From NCBI GenBank assembly GCA_017467805.1, contig JAFUKJ010000042.1:1-35165 (forward strand): a stretch of 35,165 nucleotides of DNA, given 5' to 3'. Source of the DNA: Lachnospiraceae bacterium (GTDB lineage: Bacteria > Bacillota > Clostridia > Lachnospirales > Lachnospiraceae). The translations under genes were made by a program, and so were the position numbers. Below, piece after piece: positions 1 through 7,163 of this stretch. How positions within the stretch are numbered: position 1 is the first letter of the stretch; each line of letters opens with the position of its first letter. The notes under the pieces were generated by a model. It was not told where the DNA came from. It saw only the letters and a program-made list of their open reading frames with translations, and searched no databases.

Positions 1-811
1 AATCAACAGCAGGAGTTAAAGTACCTGACTTTGTGATATTATTGGAATCCTGTTCGATGTCGTTGATATAACCAATCAAAATGCCAGGTAAATACTTATC
101 ACTAATATTGGATGTAACTACCTTGTCACCGATTTTCACAACATCTTTAGAATCTATCAACTGCTTATAGCTGATAATTCCCTGCTCCATCAATTCAAGA
201 GAGCCTGAAACAATCAGATTATCTGAGCTTGCAAGCACCATTCCACTGACATTGGAATCATCATTGATAATTGCATTAACCTGCGCCCAATTAGGACCAA
301 TATCAACAATTCTTCCAACCAGACCGCCGCTTGCAATTACGTTCATGTCAAGCGCCAGTCCGTCCTCAGTTCCTTTATCCAAAGTGAATACATGGAACCA
401 GTTACCGCTTTCACGTGCGATAACTCTGGCACCAACCTTGTCATAGCCGCTATACTCAGCATCCAGCTGGAAAAGCTCTCTTAAATTATTTAATTCATAC
501 TTATCCTGTTGAAGCTGTGTGTTTTCAATCGTCAGCTCATCAATCTGCTTCCTTAGCTCCTGATTCTCCTCTAATACCAGCCTAAGCTCACCCAGCTCAT
601 CTACTCTTTGAAAAATCCATGAGCCAATACGGCTAATACCATCCTGAAACGGAACTACCACATAAGACACTACCTTATTAACAGGTGCCGTACTGATGTC
701 CGTCAAAAAAGTAAAAGCCATCAAAAATATACAAACCGTTGTCAAAAGCAGAAGCAGATATTTACTTGGAATTTGAAAACCTTCACGCTTTCTCTTTACG
801 ATAGGGCTCAT
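1..811 (-). CDS. mreC: Rod shape-determining protein MreC (3' end cut by window edge)
   Basis: MreC is the bitopic membrane scaffold linking cytoplasmic MreB filaments to the elongasome peptidoglycan synthases. Reading the minus strand from 811 gives MSPIVKRKREGF, a single membrane segment at about residues 17-36, then a predicted coiled coil rich in E, L and Q (about 68-110), then the beta-rich extracellular domain with VIASGGLVGRI and, near the edge, SGTLTPAVD. About 270 residues are present and only a short C-terminal tail is missing. The start ATG overlaps the mreB stop codon by one base (TAATG), which implies translational coupling. mreD would be expected beyond the left edge. Family assignment rests on order of domains and on the mreB neighbour; I am confident. 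Confidence 0.93.
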   Translation of the reverse strand, partial: MSPIVKRKREGFQIPSKYLLLLLTTVCIFLMAFTFLTDISTAPVNKVVSYVVVPFQDGISRIGSWIFQRVDELGELRLVLEENQELRKQIDELTIENTQLQQDKYELNNLRELFQLDAEYSGYDKVGARVIARESGNWFHVFTLDKGTEDGLALDMNVIASGGLVGRIVDIGPNWAQVNAIINDDSNVSGMVLASSDNLIVSGSLELMEQGIISYKQLIDSKDVVKIGDKVVTSNISDKYLPGILIGYINDIEQDSNNITKSGTLTPAVD

Positions 812-1818
812 TATTTATTCATTCCTTCTACATAAGCAACTGATTTATAGTTATCATCCTTAATAATCTTAGATAAACCAAGAGCAACACCTGTTACAGG
901 ATTCTCACTTACATTTACCTTCAAGCCTGTTCCCTTAGCAATCAGCTCTGCAAGGTGGCTTACCTGTGAAGCACCACCTGTTAAATAAATACCTCTTCTG
1001 AAGATATCTGCTGATAATTCTGGTGGAGTTCTCTCTAAGATTACTCGGATATTATCAATAATCATATTAAAGTTCTCAAGCATACAGCTGCATACAAGGT
1101 CAGTTGGAATCTCTTTCTCCATAGGAAGACCAGTTACAATATCACGTCCATAAACAATAGCGCCCTTCTTCTCAGCTTCAAGGTCAGCTAAAGCAATCTT
1201 AACGTTCTCTGCCGTCTTCATACCTACGATAAGACTGAACTCCTTACGAATAGCATTCTTAATAGATTCGTCAAACTTCTGACCGCCAACCTTAATCAAA
1301 CGGCTCAAAACGATACCGCCAAGGGATAAAATAGAAATCTCAGTTGTATGATAACCAACGTTAACTACTAAAATACCCTGTGCATTCTTAACATCAATAT
1401 CAAGGCCAAGTCCGTCTGCTACTGCCTTCTCTACACGTAATATCTTCTTTGCCTTAAGGTTAGCATCCTTTACAAGGTCAAAGAACGCTCTCTTCTCAAC
1501 ATCTGTAATGTCAGAAGGAACTGCAATATAATAATCAGCTGGCTTGATATTACCCTTATTGCTGTCCATTACAAAATTACGAAGCAAAAGCTGCATATTC
1601 TTAATATCAGCGATTACACCATTACATAAAGGATAAGAAATCTCAATATTAGCAGGTGCCTTCTCAAACATCTCAAATGCAGAATCACCATATGCGAATA
1701 AATTCTTCTTGTCCTCAATTGCAATCATATTCTTCTCTACAGTAACGCAATCACCGTGAGTATTATAAATTTTAATTGTTCTGGTACCTAAATCAATACC
1801 GAATGCGTTGTTAGCCAA
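811..1818 (-). CDS. mreB: Divergent MreB/actin-family rod shape protein
   Basis: Actin-fold protein of 335 residues, the normal length for MreB, directly upstream of mreC and downstream of radC, the usual Firmicutes mre locus. Seen: phosphate-1 loop FGIDLGTRTIKI at the N-terminus, VPSDITDVEKRA near residue 100, SLGGIVLSRLIKVGG near 166-180, TPPELSADIFRRG and LTGGASQ near 262-285, VALGLSKI at the C-terminus. The fold is clearly MreB, but the phosphate-2 motif, normally DIGGGTTE, reads NVGYHTTE, and the usual EEPMAAAIG region reads RVEKAVADG. Loss of the conserved Asp, Glu and Gly residues suggests weak or absent ATP hydrolysis (inference). The start is a TTG at 1818, preceded by AAAGGAG with 8-base spacing. 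Confidence 0.9.
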   Translation of the reverse strand: MANNAFGIDLGTRTIKIYNTHGDCVTVEKNMIAIEDKKNLFAYGDSAFEMFEKAPANIEISYPLCNGVIADIKNMQLLLRNFVMDSNKGNIKPADYYIAVPSDITDVEKRAFFDLVKDANLKAKKILRVEKAVADGLGLDIDVKNAQGILVVNVGYHTTEISILSLGGIVLSRLIKVGGQKFDESIKNAIRKEFSLIVGMKTAENVKIALADLEAEKKGAIVYGRDIVTGLPMEKEIPTDLVCSCMLENFNMIIDNIRVILERTPPELSADIFRRGIYLTGGASQVSHLAELIAKGTGLKVNVSENPVTGVALGLSKIIKDDNYKSVAYVEGMNK

Positions 1819-1842
1819 AATAACAACTCCTTTCTGTGTCTC

Positions 1843-2532
1843 TTATAAAAGTCCTTTTTGTTTAAAGCTTATAAATCGATTATCTCCAATAATGATGTGG
1901 TCTATCAAAGGAATATCGATTAAATCGGATACTTCTTTTATCTTACTGGTAATTAATCTGTCATTTCTACTTGGTGTAGGGTCTCCACTTGGGTGATTAT
2001 GCAAAATCATAATAGATACCGCATTCCCGCGTAATGCCCGTAAAAAAACCTCTCGGGGCGATACTAAGGAAGAATTCACTGTTCCCTTGGAAAGAATAAC
2101 ATCTTCAATCAGTCGGTTCTTATTATCTAAAAGAACAAGCAGAACCTGCTCCGTTTCAAAATGTCTCATCCGCTCCATATAGTAAGCAGCAACTGTCTCA
2201 GGACTATCAAAGGAAAGTCCAAGTCTTGCCTGCATGAAAGCCGTTCTCTTGGCAATCTCTGCAATACATAAAAGCTGAATCGCCTTAACCTCACCTATCC
2301 CCGATATCTGCATAAGCTCCTTAATCGAATAATGATAAAGTCCAAGCAAGCCACTCTTCTGCCATGAATTCACCAATATCTCTTTACCTAAATCGACAGG
2401 TGTCTTATCCCTTGTGCCTGTCCGAAGTATAATCGCCAATAACTCAGCATCTGTCAGACTGGCGGGGCCAAGACGTTTAAACTTGTCATAAGGTAAATCT
2501 TCTTTTGCATAAATTTCTTTAAAATCACTCAT
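1843..2532 (-). CDS. radC: RadC family JAB/MPN-domain protein
   Basis: RadC/UPF0758 family protein, about 229 residues from the chosen start. It has an N-terminal helix-hairpin-helix region (RLGPASLTDAELLAIIL; ISGIGEVKAIQLL) and a C-terminal JAMM metalloprotease-like domain with the metal motif HNHPSGDPTPSRND and an upstream conserved Glu region. The family was named for DNA repair, but a direct repair role is disputed and the substrate is unknown. I chose the ATG at 2532 (MSDFKEIYAKEDLPYDKF) because the family normally starts close to that motif; an in-frame ATG at 2589 would add 19 residues lying inside a hairpin element. It is the first gene of the radC-mreB-mreC unit, with a 24-base gap to mreB. 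Confidence 0.93.
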   Translation of the reverse strand: MSDFKEIYAKEDLPYDKFKRLGPASLTDAELLAIILRTGTRDKTPVDLGKEILVNSWQKSGLLGLYHYSIKELMQISGIGEVKAIQLLCIAEIAKRTAFMQARLGLSFDSPETVAAYYMERMRHFETEQVLLVLLDNKNRLIEDVILSKGTVNSSLVSPREVFLRALRGNAVSIMILHNHPSGDPTPSRNDRLITSKIKEVSDLIDIPLIDHIIIGDNRFISFKQKGLL

Positions 2533-2566
2533 AATCCTCTCATGCTCGCTCTCCAGACAATGACAT

Positions 2567-2620
2567 AAAAAAGCATTGCTCAGCAGCAATGCTTAGCAAG
2601 AATCAGCAAAGCTGATTCTT
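2567..2620 (-). terminator. Tandem perfect hairpins with T-run ahead of radC
   Basis: Two adjacent perfect stem-loops read on the minus strand. The first pairs 2620-2611 with 2607-2598 (10 bp, 3-base loop). The second pairs 2594-2585 with 2580-2571 (10 bp, 4-base loop) and runs into six T residues (2572-2567), like an intrinsic terminator. It lies 35 bases before radC. It may end transcripts of the upstream PLP-enzyme gene or act as an attenuator in a radC leader; the sequence does not decide. Confidence 0.65.
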
Positions 2621-2686
2621 ATCTAACTATTACTACTTTCTTCGCCCTTATCCATTACATAAAAAGATTATTTTCAACCATAAGCT

Positions 2687-2695
2687 ATCTTACCA
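2687..2695 (-). promoter_or_regulatory. Candidate extended -10 promoter for radC-mreBC
   Basis: On the minus strand the gap after the PLP-enzyme gene contains TGGTAAGAT, an extended -10 (TG-N-TAAGAT) with no convincing -35. If real, the transcript would carry a leader of about 145 bases that includes the tandem hairpins. The rest of the 2590-2774 gap shows nothing else I can name. Confidence 0.3.
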
Positions 2696-2774
2696 CACGC
2701 AAGAGAGTCTGTACACAAAAAACATTAGATTTTTTTCGACTCTTCGCAATAAATTGCTGTCGTTTTATAGTAGA

Positions 2775-4061
2775 TTACAAGGTTACAAGCCCTGCATTTA
2801 CTACCTCCTGCAAGGTTTTCATAATACCAAATCTTGCATGTTCAAAAGTAAGTCCGCCCTGGAAATAAACAGCGTATGGCGGTTTGATTGGTCCGTCGGC
2901 ACTAAGCTCAATAGATGACCCCGATACAAAGGCACCTGCTGCCATAATAACCTGAGCATCATAGCCTGGCATATCCCAAGGCTCAGGAGTAACAAAGCTA
3001 TCAACAGGTGCTGCTGCCTGCACACCCTTACAGAAGGCAATCACACCCTCAGGAGTACCAAACTCTACAGCCTGAATAATGTCATGACGCGACTCTGTAC
3101 TATTAGGCACCACGCGGAAGCCTAACTTCTCATAAACATTAGCTGCAAAGATTGCACCCTTTAATGCGCCAGCCGTAACAGTTGGTGACAGGAACAAACC
3201 TTGATAGAAATCCTTCAAGATACCAAGGGAAGCTCCAACCTCCTTACCAAGTCCTGGTGAGGTAAGTCTGAATGCTGCATTCTCTACGCAAGCCTTTGTA
3301 CCTGCAATATATCCACCAATCGGTGCAAGTCCGCCTCCTGGATTCTTAATCAGAGAACCAACAATCATATCTGCTCCAACATCGGAAGGCTCCATTCTTT
3401 CTACAAACTCTCCATAACAGTTATCCACCATACAGATAACGTCAGGCTTAATATTTTTAATAAAGGAAATCAGCTCGCCAATCCTTGCAACAGACAGAGT
3501 CGGTCTTGTCTGATAGCCCTTTGAACGCTGAATGGTAACAAGCTTTGTCTTTTCATTAATTGCTTTCTTAATATTCTCATAATCAAATCCACCATCAGGA
3601 AGCAAATCAACCTGCTGGTAACTAACGCCATACTCTCTCAAGGAGCCCTTAGATGGTCTGATACCAATAACCTCCTCCAAGGTGTCATAAGGCTTACCTA
3701 CAGGAGATAATAATTCATCTCCAGGTCTTAAGTTACTCATAAGTGCAAGTGCCAAAGCATGAGTTCCACAGGTAATCTGCGGTCTTACCAGCGCATCCTC
3801 AGTATGGAAAACAGACGCATACACTGCTTCTAAGGTATCTCTTCCGATATCATTATAGCCATATCCTGTTGTACCAAGAAGACAAGCCTCGCTTACCTTA
3901 TTATCCTGCATTGCCTTTAATACCTTTAACTGGTTATACTCGGCTGTTTCGTCTATTTCTTTAAAACGCGGCTCCAAATCCTTTAAAATATCCTTACTGA
4001 ACTGATAAACCTCGTCAGAAATACCGAGTGCCTTATATATATTCTCTACATTACATTCCAT
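2775..4061 (-). CDS. Methionine gamma-lyase family PLP enzyme (aluminium resistance protein family)
   Basis: Fold-type I PLP-dependent enzyme of 428 residues, of the Met_gamma_lyase / 'aluminium resistance protein' family. Seen: TGYGYNDIGRD near residue 65, ITCGTHALALAL near 97, VDNCYGEFVE near 212, and the cofactor lysine context VGSLIKNPGGGLAPIGG near 235-250. The C-terminal part carries PYAVYFQGGLTFEHARFGI. The true substrate of this subfamily is poorly established, so the lyase name is a family label rather than a proven reaction. It lies 17 bases downstream of miaA, an arrangement common in Firmicutes (where the homologue is known as YnbB), and is the last gene of the mutS-mutL-miaA operon. 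Confidence 0.9.
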   Translation of the reverse strand: MECNVENIYKALGISDEVYQFSKDILKDLEPRFKEIDETAEYNQLKVLKAMQDNKVSEACLLGTTGYGYNDIGRDTLEAVYASVFHTEDALVRPQITCGTHALALALMSNLRPGDELLSPVGKPYDTLEEVIGIRPSKGSLREYGVSYQQVDLLPDGGFDYENIKKAINEKTKLVTIQRSKGYQTRPTLSVARIGELISFIKNIKPDVICMVDNCYGEFVERMEPSDVGADMIVGSLIKNPGGGLAPIGGYIAGTKACVENAAFRLTSPGLGKEVGASLGILKDFYQGLFLSPTVTAGALKGAIFAANVYEKLGFRVVPNSTESRHDIIQAVEFGTPEGVIAFCKGVQAAAPVDSFVTPEPWDMPGYDAQVIMAAGAFVSGSSIELSADGPIKPPYAVYFQGGLTFEHARFGIMKTLQEVVNAGLVTL

Positions 4062-4078
4062 ATATGTACCTTACCTTT

Positions 4079-5011
4079 CTATTTCTCTATACATTCAATC
4101 ATGTATTGTAGCATCTTTTCATCGTCATATGCAAATTTATCTTTTTCTACCCAGATAACATCTTTTTCTCTGCGAAACCACGTGAGCTGTCTTTTGGCAA
4201 AATGTCTGGTGTCGCGCTTAATCAAATACAGCGCCTCGTCAAGGGAAATTTCTCCAAGAAGATACGAAATAATCTCCTTATAGCCAAGTCCCTGCATAGC
4301 AACAGAATCCCGCTCACACCCCATGTCCATAAGCCTTTGAACCTCGGCAACCAATCCCTGCTCCAGCATAATATCAACTCTCTTGTCAATATTGGCATAC
4401 AGGCGCGCTCTTTCATCTGTAAGAACAAAGTATCTCGAATCATAAGCAGACTCCTTGGCACGCTCTGCCTCATTATGCTCCGAAATCTTCTTACCCGTCT
4501 GACGATTATACTCAACCGCACGAATCACACGCTTCACATTATTCGCGTGAATGGCTATAGCAGACTCTGGGTCACACTCTGCCAGCATGGCATGAAGATA
4601 TTCTGCACCCTTTTCCTTTGCGAGAGCCTCTAACTCTTCTCTTAAAGCAGTATTTTCATCATTCTGCGTAAAATCAATATCATAGAGCACTGACTGAATA
4701 TAAAAGCCCGTGCCGCCTACAATAATAGGAGTCTTACCCTTGGCATAAATCTCTTCCATGGCTGCTTTTGCATACTGCTGAAATAATACCACATTAAAAT
4801 CCTCTGTAGGCTCTAATATATCAATTAAATGATGCTTTACTCCATCCATTTCTTCGGGCCTAATCTTCGCCGAACCGATATCCATATGCTTGTATACCTG
4901 CATCGAATCAGCAGAAATAATCTCACCATTGATTTTCTTCGCCAATGCGATAGATAGTTTTGTTTTTCCAGCCGCTGTCGGGCCTGTTAATATTACTAAT
5001 TTACGTTTCAT
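4079..5011 (-). CDS. miaA: tRNA dimethylallyltransferase MiaA
   Basis: MiaA transfers a dimethylallyl group to N6 of A37 in tRNAs that read codons beginning with U, the first step towards ms2i6A. The protein is 310 residues, the usual length. Seen: P-loop GPTAAGKTKLS at residues 9-19, SADSMQVYKHMDIGSAK, the HHLID motif, VGGTGFYIQSVLYDI near 98-112, and RDTRHFAKRQLTWFR near the C-terminus. The ATG overlaps the mutL stop by four bases (ATGA), so the two are probably translationally coupled. MiaB, which adds the methylthio group to the same base, lies at 16008-17461 but is interrupted. Confidence 0.97.
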   Translation of the reverse strand: MKRKLVILTGPTAAGKTKLSIALAKKINGEIISADSMQVYKHMDIGSAKIRPEEMDGVKHHLIDILEPTEDFNVVLFQQYAKAAMEEIYAKGKTPIIVGGTGFYIQSVLYDIDFTQNDENTALREELEALAKEKGAEYLHAMLAECDPESAIAIHANNVKRVIRAVEYNRQTGKKISEHNEAERAKESAYDSRYFVLTDERARLYANIDKRVDIMLEQGLVAEVQRLMDMGCERDSVAMQGLGYKEIISYLLGEISLDEALYLIKRDTRHFAKRQLTWFRREKDVIWVEKDKFAYDDEKMLQYMIECIEK

Positions 5012-7140
5012 GTTACAATCCTTTTGAATTTCTTCTCTATTTCATACTTTGACATTGTAATAATTGTTGGTCTTCCATGCGGACAGTTATATGGATTCTC
5101 TAGTTCTAACAACTGCTCGATTAATCGGTCAGCCTCCTCAAAGGTCAGGGAATTATTACCCTTAACTGCTGCCTTACATGCCATGGAAGCAATCTTCTCA
5201 CGAATAATCTGTGGAACTCCCTTCACAGGGCTATCCGTAAGCTCTGTCAGAATCTCCTCGAAAAGCTCTTTCATACCGTAACCAAACAATTCATACGGAA
5301 CACCACGCAAAGCATAAGCATTCATGCCAAAATCCTCTATCTGAAAACCAAGCTCTTCAAAGTACTTGCCATAGGTACGAATCACATCAGCTTCCCTTGC
5401 GGTACAGCCAATAATAATAGGCGGTGTTAAGGTTTGAGAGTATAACTCATGATTCTCTACCTTCTTTAATATCTGCTCATATTTTACCTTCTCGTGAGCA
5501 GCATGCTGGTCAATCATCAGCAGCTTATCACGATACTCTATCATCCAATAGGTATCAAATACCTGTCCGATAATACGATATTCCTGCTTTGCTTCCTTCG
5601 TCAACAGCTTCTCATCAAAGAAGTTCAGCTGTTCAGGCTTTTCTATAATAATCTGTTCCTTCGCCTTAATGACACCAAGATTACTTTTATCAGGTTCCTT
5701 TTCGCCTCCAAGAATCTTGGAAAGCATGGATTGCATAGGCGGTACTGTTGGTGTTGGCACTGGTGGTACTGCTGGCTTTCGATTATCCTCAAAGAAAACA
5801 TCTTCTGAAGCCTTCGCAAGAGTTTCTTCTTTGCTCATAGCACTTTCCTGCTTAACGACATCTTCCTCACCCTTGTGATAAGCCACCTTATTATTGAATA
5901 AGAATTCGCCCACATTATCCTTCTTAGATGGCGCGCCTGTATAATTATAGCTGCTCTCTTCCCGCAGTAAATTAGTGGTTACTTTCTTATCAATTGGTTC
6001 TTCTATCTTTGCCGCCACGTTTGCAGTAACCTGAACGTTCTTTGGTTCCTCAGCCTGAATTCTTGTCTTCTCAAATGGCTCAGGTGCTGTGAGTTTTTCT
6101 GGCTTTGCAACAGGCTTCTCCTCCTTGCCAAGCGTTGCAGACGGTATCATTTCCTGCTTTGCCAGAAACGCTGAAATATTTGTAGAAATCGTCTGATACA
6201 CCGCATTCTGATTCGAGAAGCGGACCTCCATCTTGGTTGGATGTACATTGACATCTACGCTCTCTGTCGGCACATCAATATGTAGTACACAAAATGGATA
6301 TCTGTGCTGCATCAGATAAGACTGATAGCCGTCCTCTATCGCCTTGGAAATCACTTTACTCTTGATATAACGACCGTTTACAAAGTAATTCTCAAAATTC
6401 CTATTGGCACGATTCAATACTGGCTTTCCGAGGAATCCTTCAATCGAAATATCGGTATCTACAATCTGAATCGGTATCATTTCAGCCGCAATCTCACGTC
6501 CAAAAATACGATAGATAATTGCTCTTAAGTCACCATTTCCTGTCGTAAAGAACTTCGTCTGCCCATTTAATACATACTTAAAGGAAATATCAGGATTGGA
6601 TAATGCTAAATGCTCTAACAAATCCGTAACATAGCTTCCCTCAGTCATAGCCGTCTTTAAAAACTTACGTCTAACAGGCGTGTTAAAGAAAAGATTTCTT
6701 GCTATAAACGTAGTTCCATCAGGAGCGCCCACCTCTTCAAAGGCAGTTTCTCTTCCCCCCTCAATACAAAAGCGTACACCCGTCATCTGCTCCTTGGTCT
6801 TTGTAATAATCTCAACCTTTGCCACAGCAGAAATACTTGATAATGCCTCACCTCTAAAACCAAGACTCTGCAAACGTGTCAAATCGGAAGCATCCTGTAT
6901 CTTACTGGTAGCATGACGAAGAAAGGCATTACGAACCTCGTCCTTCTCAATGCCTCCTCCATCATCAGTCACTCGTATAAATTCTATTCCACCATCTCTA
7001 ATCTCTACCGTGATTGCCTTAGCACCTGCGTCCATGGCATTCTCCACCAGCTCCTTAATCACACTGGCAGGGCGCTCCACAACCTCGCCTGCTGCAATCT
7101 TATCTATGGTAGTATCATCCAAAACATGAATCTTAGCCAT
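5008..7140 (-). CDS. mutL: DNA mismatch repair endonuclease MutL
   Basis: MutL couples mismatch recognition by MutS to strand incision. 710 residues. The N-terminal GHKL ATPase shows ELVENAMDAGA (about 30-40), DDGGGI (58-63), and GFRGEALSSI (about 92-101); the transducer domain carries YFVNGRYIKS. A long low-complexity linker rich in E, K, P and V covers about residues 335-510. The C-terminal domain carries the endonuclease metal motif DQHAAHEKVKYE (DQHA-x2-E-x4-E), ACKAAVKGNN and CPHGRPT, so this is the nicking type found in bacteria without MutH. It follows mutS by 23 bases and overlaps miaA by four. Confidence 0.97.
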   Translation of the reverse strand: MAKIHVLDDTTIDKIAAGEVVERPASVIKELVENAMDAGAKAITVEIRDGGIEFIRVTDDGGGIEKDEVRNAFLRHATSKIQDASDLTRLQSLGFRGEALSSISAVAKVEIITKTKEQMTGVRFCIEGGRETAFEEVGAPDGTTFIARNLFFNTPVRRKFLKTAMTEGSYVTDLLEHLALSNPDISFKYVLNGQTKFFTTGNGDLRAIIYRIFGREIAAEMIPIQIVDTDISIEGFLGKPVLNRANRNFENYFVNGRYIKSKVISKAIEDGYQSYLMQHRYPFCVLHIDVPTESVDVNVHPTKMEVRFSNQNAVYQTISTNISAFLAKQEMIPSATLGKEEKPVAKPEKLTAPEPFEKTRIQAEEPKNVQVTANVAAKIEEPIDKKVTTNLLREESSYNYTGAPSKKDNVGEFLFNNKVAYHKGEEDVVKQESAMSKEETLAKASEDVFFEDNRKPAVPPVPTPTVPPMQSMLSKILGGEKEPDKSNLGVIKAKEQIIIEKPEQLNFFDEKLLTKEAKQEYRIIGQVFDTYWMIEYRDKLLMIDQHAAHEKVKYEQILKKVENHELYSQTLTPPIIIGCTAREADVIRTYGKYFEELGFQIEDFGMNAYALRGVPYELFGYGMKELFEEILTELTDSPVKGVPQIIREKIASMACKAAVKGNNSLTFEEADRLIEQLLELENPYNCPHGRPTIITMSKYEIEKKFKRIVT

Positions 7141-7163
7141 TTATGCCCCCTTATGCTTCTACA

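Noticed and set aside
2726-2765. A small inverted repeat just after the PLP-enzyme gene
   Set aside because: The stems are short and the following bases on the minus strand are A and not T, so it does not look like a terminator for that gene.
4202-4633. A 143-codon plus-strand frame
   Set aside because: It lies wholly inside miaA on the opposite strand, has no ribosome site, and its composition is that of an antisense shadow.
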